IMG/VR virus record: IMGVR_UViG_3300025174_000078
Span: 1-30,998 of that record
Reading direction: 5' to 3' (one strand)
Source of the DNA: a virus
Length of the DNA stretch: 30,998 nt
Each line of letters opens with the position of its first letter. The stretch's first letter is position 1. A program made the position numbers and the translations under genes. Under the pieces are notes generated by a model. That model searched no databases, was not told the origin of the DNA, and saw only the letters and a program-made list of their open reading frames with translations. Positions 19,352 through 27,820 of this stretch are shown here, piece by piece.

Positions 19352-19749
19352 GATTCTAGCCTCTTTGTCACTGCGTCAAACGCCTTGAGAACTTTCTCAT
19401 GTCGCTCCTGTGCTCGGTGCTCATGTGCTTCGTGGCTTGCTATTAGGCGTTCCTCCGTTTCTATGATCGACCTTTGAATATGCGTTATTTCAGCTTTAAC
19501 AGCTAATACTGCTTGCTCACGTCCCTCCGAAACGTCCTTAGATAGTGCAGACAGGTCAGTACGTATTTCCAGTTCACGTACACGTTGCAGTGCTTCCTTC
19601 TCGCGCTGTTGCGTCTCTTTTAACGCTACTTCGCGTTCTTCGGCCATATCCTTCCATAGAGAACCACGCCGTTCTAGTAACTGTGGCAGACCGATGAAGA
19701 CGCCTGCTAGTATGGCTACAACAATCACGATGATTTCAGTGGTATCCAT
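19348..19749 (-). CDS. N-terminally anchored membrane coiled-coil protein, 133 aa
   Basis: Residues 5-24 (EIIVIVVAILAGVFIGLPQL) form one membrane segment and the rest is a long, charged coiled coil (REVALKETQQREKEALQRVR and VKAEITHIQRSIIETEERLI). It sits between the receptor-binding-like gene and the endolysin. It may be an accessory lysis protein or holin-type partner, but no family motif is visible, so this is positional inference. The end overlaps the endolysin GTG. Confidence 0.7.
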   Translation of the reverse strand: MDTTEIIVIVVAILAGVFIGLPQLLERRGSLWKDMAEEREVALKETQQREKEALQRVRELEIRTDLSALSKDVSEGREQAVLAVKAEITHIQRSIIETEERLIASHEAHEHRAQERHEKVLKAFDAVTKRLES

Positions 19750-20451
19750 TTAAGTTGGCCCAGGCGCACCTGTATAAGGACCAAGCCAGATGGCATATAG
19801 CCATTTGCCACCTACATTCCGATTACTCCCTGAGTCTTGGAAGAACCACAAGTATAATTCATCGTCGTATGGTGGGATGATCCAGGGCACCGTAATTCGA
19901 GAAACGGGGTCCCACTGAAGCGAAGAGATACTGGCTTTGTTGAGAGTCAGTGGGCTTTCTCCCCAAAGAGCAGCACCCGATAGCTCTTTATCGATGCGTA
20001 CTGCTATCCCTCCGTCCCACTCGCCTATCCATCTTCCGAGGGCCATTAGTAGCCAGAATCCCGGCTTTATTAGTTTTATGCCATCCGTAATAAGTTGCGC
20101 ATCGGCGGAATTGGACGTTGCGCCGTGTGACATGACGGCTTTGGTATATGTCTCGTCTGGACAAACGGTGGCGGGATCAGTTCCAGAGATGGTTCGCCAG
20201 ATCCAAGCAAGAGGAGAGGGAGGAATATCTCGCCATTCTTGGTTGCTATGGTACTTTATGGCTTCGGTTTCAGAGTCTACAATTATTTGCCCCTCTTGCG
20301 GAACGGTTATATCGCTAGTCCTCGCGCGTTCCATAAGAATTGGGTGCGTTCTGCGTAGGTCATCGATCTCGGCGTTCAATCTCGCTTGATCCGCAAGGAT
20401 CTGCTCAATCAAATCACTCGCAATCGGATCTTGTATTCCTCTAGTACCCAT
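19750..20451 (-). CDS. Receptor-binding-like tail protein, 233 aa
   Basis: I start at ATG 20451, which overlaps the upstream stop (ATGA); the longer in-frame start runs into the upstream gene. An N-terminal helix (ASDLIEQILADQARLNAEID) probably trimerises. VPQEGQIIVDSETEAIKYHS looks like the joining region of phage fibres. The C-terminal 130 residues, with many strands (GFWLLMALGRWIGEWDGGIA), suggest a C1q/TNF-like jelly-roll tip. The downstream position in the tail module fits a host-recognition role. No search was possible. Confidence 0.62.
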   Translation of the reverse strand: MGTRGIQDPIASDLIEQILADQARLNAEIDDLRRTHPILMERARTSDITVPQEGQIIVDSETEAIKYHSNQEWRDIPPSPLAWIWRTISGTDPATVCPDETYTKAVMSHGATSNSADAQLITDGIKLIKPGFWLLMALGRWIGEWDGGIAVRIDKELSGAALWGESPLTLNKASISSLQWDPVSRITVPWIIPPYDDELYLWFFQDSGSNRNVGGKWLYAIWLGPYTGAPGPT

Positions 20452-21659
20452 CAAAACTGGTAAATCTGTTGTAGGCCGAGATCGCAGAGCCAGTTTCCCG
20501 CTACGTCTACATGGAAGTTCTGGCTTATGATATAGAATACCCCAAAGATCATATATACCGGATCTATAAAGTAATCCACATCTATGACGTAACCACATAG
20601 ATTCAAGAATCCCGTTTCCTCATTAATCGGGTCTAGCTTATCGGGATAAATCACCAGGGTTAAGTCCTTTTGTGGAAACTTATCAGCGAAAGCCAGTGTC
20701 CCTTTTTTAATCTGTTCCCGCGTAAGATAAACTTGGCCTCTTGACCCGAGCGTATGGCTAGATCGCCAACGCCTGAATTTCTCTTCGGACTCAATATCTC
20801 TTGACGTAAACCATTTCGGCATGGAGCCGACGCCCCATCCTGTTACATAGGTCGCAATTGGGCCATGATGCCCCCAATCAATATGATGAATTACTGTTTC
20901 ATCGCTTACAAGGAAGTCAGGAACGATATCAAGTCCTGGGTCTTTGTTTTTCATAAAGAAAAAGTCGAGCGACTTATCAGGCCCGCATCTAAAGTTTGGC
21001 ACCCAGGGATCATTTAGTGTAGATATGTTGGCTATGTGTTGTCGCACCGGAGATACATCAAAAGGACCGATTGTGAAAGTCTCTCCGCCTGGTAATCCCT
21101 CCAATTCTCCTGGGACATTTACCCAATTGCTGCCACTGAAGCTAACACTGAAAGCGATCGCATCAGGCCCGTCTTCTAGTGCGGCGATAAGATCGCCAAT
21201 GATAACTTTTTGGTTGACTCCGTTTCCGTTATTCTCCCAATCATATGCTGAGGTTGGGAGTCCGATGAATGCAGCAGTAAGCAGGTCTTTATCAGCTAGC
21301 AACGCTCCCTGAGAGATTTCTCTATCCTGTGGGAAGGGATTGTCAAGCCACGCAGACCAATCTACTCCTGCAAACTGTACTCCAAATTCCTCTGAGTCAA
21401 AGCCGGCGTCCCATAGGAATCCGCCCTGAAGATCGAGAAATGTTTGCGCCCCGTCGTTCGTCCATTTTAGCATGTAATCGTTTCGCTTTGGTGCAACAAT
21501 ACTTCGCGTGAGCGTCGGCTCCGATAGGGGGACAAAGTGACTCATCGTACTTGGTCCTTGCGAACCGAGCTGAAAGCTGTATTCTAATCTTTCAGGCTGC
21601 AATGTCCATACCGGCTGCCCATCATGCAGCGTATACTCGACGTAGATATCGATTGGCAT
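20451..21659 (-). CDS. Minor tail protein (hub / tail-tip like), 402 aa
   Basis: A 402-residue acidic, beta-rich protein following the distal-tail gene. It is Trp/Phe-rich (SAWLDNPFPQDREI, FADKFPQKDLTLVIYPDKLD) without Gly-rich repeats or enzyme motifs. In siphoviruses this slot holds the baseplate hub or tail-associated protein. I infer that role from gene order (tape measure, distal tail, hub) rather than from a recognised domain. Its stop overlaps the next start. Confidence 0.65.
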   Translation of the reverse strand: MPIDIYVEYTLHDGQPVWTLQPERLEYSFQLGSQGPSTMSHFVPLSEPTLTRSIVAPKRNDYMLKWTNDGAQTFLDLQGGFLWDAGFDSEEFGVQFAGVDWSAWLDNPFPQDREISQGALLADKDLLTAAFIGLPTSAYDWENNGNGVNQKVIIGDLIAALEDGPDAIAFSVSFSGSNWVNVPGELEGLPGGETFTIGPFDVSPVRQHIANISTLNDPWVPNFRCGPDKSLDFFFMKNKDPGLDIVPDFLVSDETVIHHIDWGHHGPIATYVTGWGVGSMPKWFTSRDIESEEKFRRWRSSHTLGSRGQVYLTREQIKKGTLAFADKFPQKDLTLVIYPDKLDPINEETGFLNLCGYVIDVDYFIDPVYMIFGVFYIISQNFHVDVAGNWLCDLGLQQIYQF

Positions 21660-22124
21660 CTAGATGTAAACTACAGAGTCGTCGGAGACTTTGCGCCAAT
21701 ACCCAAAGGGACATTCCCAATTGAACATAAATTCGGAGCGCGTAGGCGAAAGAGCCTCCACAGGAACGGAGACATCTGCAAGAGTACACTCGGCGTAGAG
21801 AGTGTCGGCTGATCCTGAGACTACCATGTCAAATCTAACATGATTGAGTTCGACGGCATCAATATGCGGAAGAAGCACGACCATAAAGGCTTGTCGAATG
21901 GTCCAATAGTTCTGAGCCGGATCAGCCATCATGCTGCCTTCCATCTCAATCGTCATTGTATCGACCTGCTTGAGAACTTTATGGCGGCCCGGCTTCCGCA
22001 TCTTTGGCTCCGCATCACCTTTCAATTCGTAGTCCCAGGCAAAGCGTCGCAGAGGATACGTCAGATCGTTCAGGGTTACGGTTACAAGCGTATCGAGATT
22101 CTTAGCAACTAAGCTTGTAATCAT
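21660..22124 (-). CDS. Distal-tail-like protein, 154 aa
   Basis: The 154-residue product has a beta-rich start (LDTLVTVTLNDLTYPLRRFA) and a Trp/Phe-rich end (SEFMFNWECPFGYWRKV). It directly follows the tape measure gene with an ATGA overlap, the usual slot for a distal tail protein that joins tube and tip. The size is somewhat small for that family. Function is inferred from position and composition. Confidence 0.6.
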   Translation of the reverse strand: MITSLVAKNLDTLVTVTLNDLTYPLRRFAWDYELKGDAEPKMRKPGRHKVLKQVDTMTIEMEGSMMADPAQNYWTIRQAFMVVLLPHIDAVELNHVRFDMVVSGSADTLYAECTLADVSVPVEALSPTRSEFMFNWECPFGYWRKVSDDSVVYI

Positions 22125-25100
22125 CGTCTCTGACCTTTGTAGCCATGCTTGGTCTTCTTTCTAAACTGATGCTTGTTTAGAGCGCGGTAAACAGCAGCAG
22201 GCGTTGCCCCATCTGCCTTTACTGTTACGGTGTCACCTTGGTATGTAATCGTGATGTTCTCGCGGCCTGCCTCTCTACCACGTCGTAGTTGCTGCCGAAT
22301 GCTGCGAAGTTCCCGTTCTCGCGCAAGGTGAGCCTCAAGGCGCTTCTCCCTTTTGAAGAGAGCTTGCAGTCGCGCTTGTTGCTTCTCAGTAGGTGCCATT
22401 CCTGCGAAGGTCTCCTGGATCATTTGAGCCTTAAGATCGTTAAGCTGTTTCCTAGTCCTTTCAAGCTCTTGCCGTGTAGTAGGAATGTTCATCTGCGCAA
22501 TGGTCGGAACGGGTGGAGGTTTGATTCCCTTGGCTGCTACCGTAGCGGCAGCTTCGGCCGCCTTGGATTCTGCAAGTTCTTTCATGGCTTGCTGCATTGC
22601 TATCTGGACTTCCTTTGTCATCTGTGACTTTAGCACATCACCAAAGGTGTTAATCACATACTGTCTAAAGCCAGCCCTAAGCTTTGCCTGTGCGGGATCA
22701 GAGGCAATACCATTGATAAGCTGCCATGCGATATTCTTGCCGTGTTTCTCCCATTCCTTAAGCTGCCTGTCCATATCAGCTTTTGTAGCTTGACGAATAA
22801 GCTTCTGGCCGGTTTTGAAATCTTGAACGTACTTCTTAAACTGCTTGGGGCTCGCGCCAAGTAGACCCTCAATGAGCGGGATAGCTTCTGGGCCTAGCGC
22901 TCGAATCTGGTCGATCATCTCTAGCGGAGCACCACGAGCCAGTAGCTTATCAAGATCGCTACGCCAGCGTTTGAAATACTCAAGCTGCTGATCCATATCT
23001 CTTCGGAGCAGCTCAAACGGAACTGGAATTTGTATCCCGAACTGGCGCAGTAGATCATTTATCTGACGGAATACGTCTCCGAAGACGCCCTCCATCGCTG
23101 GACCACCGAAGATCGTACCTAGTGCCTGTTCATTCTCTTGCTTAAATCTATCGTATATCTGCGTGAGATTGTCAACCGCACTGCCGATCTTCTGCTGCAT
23201 GTTCTCGTATGCTTGAGCGATTTCTTGTGCCCGCCTCTTAGTTAGCGATGCGGCATCCGTAAGCCCATTCGCATCAGGATTAAGCGCATTGAGGAAATCC
23301 TCTTGACGCTTGAGGAAATCCTCGCTGACAAGACCTCTAAATATCTTGTTGTATTCCTTAACGAGATCAGAGGCTTGCTCTTTACCTTTTGTTTTGCGCC
23401 CTCTTTCAAAGCTATCCATTGCTTTGTCGAAAGCCTCTCCAAAAGTCTCTCCGAAATCCTTTCCGCCTTCAGCCATCAACTTCTTGCCTCGACCAATAAT
23501 GAGATCGGCGGGCTGAATAACCTTTGCGATGGTGTCTCCAATACCCGGAATGAGTGACGCTAGAGAGGATAGGAACGAGAGGAATGGAGTGAAAGTTTTA
23601 AGTATGTAACCAACGCCTACAAGAGCAAGACCAGGCAGCTCTTTAAGCATCAGTTGCTTCCATGTTTCTTTAAGAGCAGCGCGTAGAGCTATGAAGAAAG
23701 CACGGAATCGATCCCAATGCCTGATAATGAGTTCAACGGCAATTCCAGCGGCGACTGCAAGAGCGCCCCATCCCGTCGCGATCAGCGCTGTTCTCCACGC
23801 TGCTTTAACTGCGCCCGCCGCTATCACATTCGTAGTAACAATTGCTTGCGTTGCTACTCGCGTTGCTACGACGTTAGATGCTTGGTTTGCAAGGAAAGCG
23901 CGATTTGCAAATTGCCATGCGAGCGCTGACTCGGTTGCAGCCGTAACATTGGCGGCTGTTATCGAAACGCCTCCTGTAATGCTTGCTGCTATTGCGGCAG
24001 CAACAGACTGCAAAACTTTCGTTTTCCATATGAGCCAGGCGGTTGTCATTACAACTACAGCCGTCTTGAGATCATATACCTCAGCAACTAGAATACCAAG
24101 TCCGAGCAACGCAAGACTTCCTATGGCTATACGCAACGCCAAGAATCTCTTAGTTGCGCCTTCAGTTGCGAGCGACATCAGAACCATATTAGCTCTGAGC
24201 GCATAGAGCGATCCGACGACATTCAGCATCGTGCCACCGAGGAGAGCCAAGATTCCAACAAACGTCGCGATTTGGATGATGGAGCGGCGTACTGTCGGAT
24301 TCAGATCCTTGAACCAACGGATGAAACTCTCGACTCTTTTGCCAAGTGCAAGAAATACTGGCAATGCTTCTCGGCCGATAACGATAACAAGCGTCTGCAT
24401 CTGTCTCAAGAAGATTTGCCACTGTACTCCAGGGTCGAGCCGTCTCGCTTGGAACGCCAAGTTGAACTCGCCCTGATTCTTAGTAACGTTACTGAGGATG
24501 TTATCGTACAAATCCATAGACGTTGCAAGATTGGCAATTGCTCTACGCGCCTGGATAGTCCCTTGGACGCCAACCTTGGTCTGTTCGCTCGCCTTGGTAA
24601 TTTGGATGAGAGCTTCAATCGCAGATTGCTGGCCCGTAGCAAGTCCAGGAAATCCCTTTATTAGCCTGTCCATGACTACGTTGAGTGGGAGCAAGCGGTG
24701 ATATGCGTCGGTAATAGTGACTCCCCATCGTTTGAATCCTTCTTGAACGACGGGGAGGCGGAACATCTCGATTGCACGGGCCAAGCCCATAGCGGAGTTC
24801 TCTGCACTCCCCGTGAGAATGGAAAGGGCAGCGAGTGCGGCACCAACATCACTAAACTCAAGTCCAGTCGTCTTAGCAATAGGCGCTATAAATTTCATCG
24901 CCGCGCCAAGATCGTCGAGATGCATCTTTCCAAAACGAACGACTGTGAACATCTCGTCAAGCAATTTACTAGTATTTCGCAATTGTGGATCGAAGTTGTT
25001 GAGGACAATAATCATCGCATCCGTGGCTTCTTCAAGTTCAACTCCACCGGCTACGGCGGCTTTGTTGGCTGTTTCGAGAAGCTCGAAGCCCTTAGCAGTA

Positions 25101-26464
25101 TTAACGACACCGCCACGGACAATGTTCATCGAAGAGAAGATTTCATAGGCTGCTTCGGACATTTCTGTCGCGCTTGCAGGAAACTCCATACCCAAGTCAA
25201 TGATTCTGTCTTGGAGTTCTTTAGCTCGCTCCGCAGTTTGCGTAATGGGGGCACCAATGTCACGCATCTGCGTAGCAGCAAGTGAAACTCTCTCGCTAAA
25301 GTTAGCGAACGATCCAGCAGCTAACCCGAAGGCAGCAGTCATAAGGAGCCCGGTGAATTGCGCAGTCCTACCGAGATGTGCGACCTGCCTACCAGTATGC
25401 TCCATCGCTTGTGCTGCATCGGCTATCTCAGCAGTCGAGATGATACGAGGCATCACAGCAAGCTCTGCCCTGGTAGCAGCAATTTCTTTCTGTTGGCGTA
25501 CTAGCGAAGCTTCCTGTGCTCTTAGTGCAACCGTTTCCTGCTCTAGTAGGGTGAGACGCTTTTGCTCCTCAATCGTAAGCGTCTTCTCTTGCGCAAGCAG
25601 AACATCGCGTTGACCCGCGATTGCGGCTAGTCTCGCTTGGATATTTGCATACTCACTTTGTTGGACAAATAGCTGCTCATTAAGTGCCGCAACTGCATCG
25701 GCTTGCTTAGCTACTAGCGCGACTTGTAGCTGCTCTTGCTTTGTCAATGTCGCTGCCTGGGTATTTACCTTTGCAAGCTCGGCTGGCAGCCTTGCCATCT
25801 GAGAATTCAGCCTAGTCGCCGCTTGTTGCGTAGCAATCATTCGCCTAGCCCACATCTCTTGATGCTTAGTGAGATCAGCGTAATTGCCTTGTAACCCCTG
25901 GGTAATGTGCTCTGTAGTAACGTGGGCTCTATTGAGTGTCTTCTGTAATTGGATTTGTCGGGCAGCGTTTAGATTTAAAGATGAACGTAGACGGAGTTCT
26001 CTTTCGGGGAAGGCTGCTCTCGCACGAGCTATATCGAGTGCTCTGCCTTCTAGCCGCGACTGAGCAACAGTCGTTCTAAGAGCACGAGTAGGATCTGCAA
26101 TCGCGCGCTCTGTAGCTGCGATCTGTGCTCGTTTACGAGAGAGATCAGTAAGTAGTTGGTTCTCTTTTCTTACAAGAGCACCCCTCTGCTCATAGATTTG
26201 AAGGCCGCGCGCTGATAGTCTTGCTTCCTGAATTAAGCCTTGAATACGACCTGTACCTACCGTCATGCGGTCTATGCGTTGCGCTATACGTGCTGCCCGA
26301 AGCTGCTGCCCCTCCAAGCGGCTTTGCAGCATTTGCTGCCGTTTATTGGCAGCTTCAGCAGCACTAGAAAGTTGCGCGATGTCGCGACGTAAACGCGCGA
26401 TATTGGTCGTGCCGTAGCTCTGGATGGAGAGGATGAGCCTTAGTTCGCGACCACCGAACGCCAT
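22121..26464 (-). CDS. Tail tape measure protein, 1447 aa (TP901 type)
   Basis: The largest gene in the window. Residues about 20-350 form long coiled coils (AQLSSAAEAANKRQQMLQSR and similar). A TP901-type core follows: FSERVSLAATQMRDIG, then EMSEAAYEIFSSMNIV, GVELEEATDAMIIVLNNF and LEFSDVGAALAALSILTG. Hydrophobic helices in the middle (ILALLGGTMLNVVGSLYAL and others) suit a channel or membrane insertion role. The C-terminus is basic. At roughly 0.15 nm per residue the tail would be near 215 nm, an estimate from the known length rule. The ATG lies three bases from the end of the frameshifted chaperone frame. Confidence 0.93.
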   Translation of the reverse strand: MAFGGRELRLILSIQSYGTTNIARLRRDIAQLSSAAEAANKRQQMLQSRLEGQQLRAARIAQRIDRMTVGTGRIQGLIQEARLSARGLQIYEQRGALVRKENQLLTDLSRKRAQIAATERAIADPTRALRTTVAQSRLEGRALDIARARAAFPERELRLRSSLNLNAARQIQLQKTLNRAHVTTEHITQGLQGNYADLTKHQEMWARRMIATQQAATRLNSQMARLPAELAKVNTQAATLTKQEQLQVALVAKQADAVAALNEQLFVQQSEYANIQARLAAIAGQRDVLLAQEKTLTIEEQKRLTLLEQETVALRAQEASLVRQQKEIAATRAELAVMPRIISTAEIADAAQAMEHTGRQVAHLGRTAQFTGLLMTAAFGLAAGSFANFSERVSLAATQMRDIGAPITQTAERAKELQDRIIDLGMEFPASATEMSEAAYEIFSSMNIVRGGVVNTAKGFELLETANKAAVAGGVELEEATDAMIIVLNNFDPQLRNTSKLLDEMFTVVRFGKMHLDDLGAAMKFIAPIAKTTGLEFSDVGAALAALSILTGSAENSAMGLARAIEMFRLPVVQEGFKRWGVTITDAYHRLLPLNVVMDRLIKGFPGLATGQQSAIEALIQITKASEQTKVGVQGTIQARRAIANLATSMDLYDNILSNVTKNQGEFNLAFQARRLDPGVQWQIFLRQMQTLVIVIGREALPVFLALGKRVESFIRWFKDLNPTVRRSIIQIATFVGILALLGGTMLNVVGSLYALRANMVLMSLATEGATKRFLALRIAIGSLALLGLGILVAEVYDLKTAVVVMTTAWLIWKTKVLQSVAAAIAASITGGVSITAANVTAATESALAWQFANRAFLANQASNVVATRVATQAIVTTNVIAAGAVKAAWRTALIATGWGALAVAAGIAVELIIRHWDRFRAFFIALRAALKETWKQLMLKELPGLALVGVGYILKTFTPFLSFLSSLASLIPGIGDTIAKVIQPADLIIGRGKKLMAEGGKDFGETFGEAFDKAMDSFERGRKTKGKEQASDLVKEYNKIFRGLVSEDFLKRQEDFLNALNPDANGLTDAASLTKRRAQEIAQAYENMQQKIGSAVDNLTQIYDRFKQENEQALGTIFGGPAMEGVFGDVFRQINDLLRQFGIQIPVPFELLRRDMDQQLEYFKRWRSDLDKLLARGAPLEMIDQIRALGPEAIPLIEGLLGASPKQFKKYVQDFKTGQKLIRQATKADMDRQLKEWEKHGKNIAWQLINGIASDPAQAKLRAGFRQYVINTFGDVLKSQMTKEVQIAMQQAMKELAESKAAEAAATVAAKGIKPPPVPTIAQMNIPTTRQELERTRKQLNDLKAQMIQETFAGMAPTEKQQARLQALFKREKRLEAHLARERELRSIRQQLRRGREAGRENITITYQGDTVTVKADGATPAAVYRALNKHQFRKKTKHGYKGQRR

Positions 26465-26466
26465 TA

Positions 26467-27128
26467 CTACATTTTCTCCATCCTGCGAGTAAGCCTTATA
26501 TCAGCTTCTTCCTTACTCGCACGCGCCGTATCAGGCTGTGAGCTTGCAGCCAACACTGCTTCCATTCGGAATAGAGTTCCTGGGGGTTGGTCGAACAGAC
26601 CGCCCTCATATGGCAGGGCATTTAATGCTTCTGCCACGCGAGTAATCCTTATCCAACGACGTACTTCGGCAACTAATTCTCCTCCAAACCACTCGATTGC
26701 GGTGCGCTCTCGTCCGGCGATGAGGAGGAGGCAGCATTCGTAAAACCCTCGGGTTCCTCCTCTTCCTGATTTAGCTCATCGATAAGCGCTTCGACTTCAG
26801 CGCCGAGCTTAGGATCGAGTGACTTGAAAGTAAGCTCGATTCCTCTTTGCGAGAAGTCAAGCAGAACACCATTTTCATCAGTGATATTATGCTCAACGAT
26901 GCAGCGTGGGAATGAGAAGTAATTAGACCATTTGTTAGCGATCTGCACTGCCATCTTTGCATCAGCGTTGCGACCACCCTGCCCACGCTCCATGAGTACT
27001 TTAGTAGCCCCATCTCTACGCTCAAGCATCTCATCGTAAGAAAGCTGGCGCAGAATAACATAACCGTCAGGCGGACAACGCTTTAGTTCCCGCCTGACGG
27101 TTTCCATCTTGCGAGTGCCAACCGGCAT
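26467..27128 (-). CDS. Tail assembly chaperone G-T fusion made by -1 frameshift
   Basis: The zero frame starts at ATG 27128 and reads to G128-F129; a -1 slip at GGGTTTT (26748-26742) then continues as YECCLLLIAGRERTAIEWFG and ends at TAG 26469-26467. The -1 frame gives a protein-like 91-residue extension (ELVAEVRRWIRI, EALNALPYEGG, QPPGTLFRM) that fills the otherwise empty gap up to the tape measure ATG. The product is 220 residues. In lambda-like phages the G and G-T proteins bind the tape measure and recruit tail tube subunits. The extension is not explained by the zero-frame stop. Confidence 0.85.
26673..27128 (-). CDS. Tail assembly chaperone G (zero-frame product, 151 aa)
   Basis: The zero-frame product is 151 residues with an acidic low-complexity end (QEEEEPEGF, then SSSSPDESAPQSSG). 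It contains LSYDEMLERRDGATKVLMER and FSFPRCIVEHN. It starts with GGAGAGGA upstream of the ATG and lies between the Ig-like tail gene and the tape measure. Size, position and the slippery site identify it as the G-type chaperone that coats the tape measure during assembly. It is made in excess of the fusion. Confidence 0.85.
   Translation of the reverse strand: MPVGTRKMETVRRELKRCPPDGYVILRQLSYDEMLERRDGATKVLMERGQGGRNADAKMAVQIANKWSNYFSFPRCIVEHNITDENGVLLDFSQRGIELTFKSLDPKLGAEVEALIDELNQEEEEPEGFTNAASSSSPDESAPQSSGLEEN
26742..26748 (-). promoter_or_regulatory. Programmed -1 frameshift site GGGTTTT
   Basis: On the - strand the codons are GAG GGT TTT, so G GGT TTT is a perfect X XXY YYZ heptamer in the right phase. 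An AGGAGG (26761-26756) lies 7 bases upstream, the kind of internal ribosome-binding-site element that stimulates -1 slipping in dnaX. After the slip the frame is open for 91 codons. No single strong downstream hairpin stands out. Confidence 0.85.
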
Positions 27129-27154
27129 GTTCCTCTCCTTCTATTGTACTAGCT

Positions 27155-27808
27155 TTATGCGACTCTAAAAACCTTGACTTTCTTGCTCGCTAAGTTCGTG
27201 CCGTCATCCGCTTTGATAGTATACGTCCCCTCCTTAGTGGGTGTCCAGTTCATCTGCTTATAGCCCGTAGGATCTCCTGAACCACCAGCCAGGTTCGCAG
27301 CACCCCATGAAAGCGCTGTAGACGCTTCCGTAGTCGCGATGGAGTTCCCGCCTGTCCCTGCTACTCTAGCAACCACCGCGAGAGTAGTAGCGGTCTTTGC
27401 GCCAGCGATTACATCAGCGTGAGCGACAGTACCAGTCCCATAGGTAGTTCCCGCACCGGCTGCGCCATTGATCGCTGCCTTCAAGTTATCGAAGCTTGCC
27501 GACGCACTTGCGCCAATGAAAATCTCATTAGCAGCACCAGTAAGTGTCGTCTTGAAGGTGTACGTTCGCGAGCCAATCGTCACTGTATCGTTGTTTGCTG
27601 GATTAGCTGTATTGGTCAGAGTACCATCCGCATGATCGTTGATGTCGTCATTTGAGATCAGTCCGCCAGCGTCACTAGTAACTTCGGCTGCGAATCCCTC
27701 GGAGTCGATCTTGACTGCCGTTGCCGTAGAAGCAGCAAATCCTTCACCAAGAAGGGCGATGGAATCCCCAACCTTGGCTGGATTGGGTGTAGCTACAAGA
27801 GATGCCAT
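27155..27808 (-). CDS. Ig-like tail protein with an inserted domain, 217 aa
   Basis: Residues 1-48 (LVATPNPAKVGDSIALLGEG) and 180-217 (NWTPTKEGTYTIKADDG, ASKKVKVFRVA) look like the two halves of one Ig-like beta sandwich. Residues about 50-178, rich in Ala, Gly and Thr (DTVTIGSRTYTFKTTLTG, SFDNLKAAINGAAG), form a separate beta-rich insert. Ig-like domains decorate many phage tail tubes and aid host-surface attachment. It lies between the tail tube and chaperone genes. Whether it is a separate decoration protein or a tube component is not known. Confidence 0.7.
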   Translation of the reverse strand: MASLVATPNPAKVGDSIALLGEGFAASTATAVKIDSEGFAAEVTSDAGGLISNDDINDHADGTLTNTANPANNDTVTIGSRTYTFKTTLTGAANEIFIGASASASFDNLKAAINGAAGAGTTYGTGTVAHADVIAGAKTATTLAVVARVAGTGGNSIATTEASTALSWGAANLAGGSGDPTGYKQMNWTPTKEGTYTIKADDGTNLASKKVKVFRVA

Positions 27809-27820
27809 ATACTCTCCTCT

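Noticed and set aside
23691-24206. A 171-residue + strand Ala/Thr-rich frame
   Set aside because: Antisense to the hydrophobic middle of the tape measure; the composition is a mirror of the Ala-rich coding strand.
24698-25285. A 195-residue + strand frame
   Set aside because: It is wholly antisense to the tape measure gene, which has clear TP901-type motifs; the product looks random and Ser/Arg-rich.
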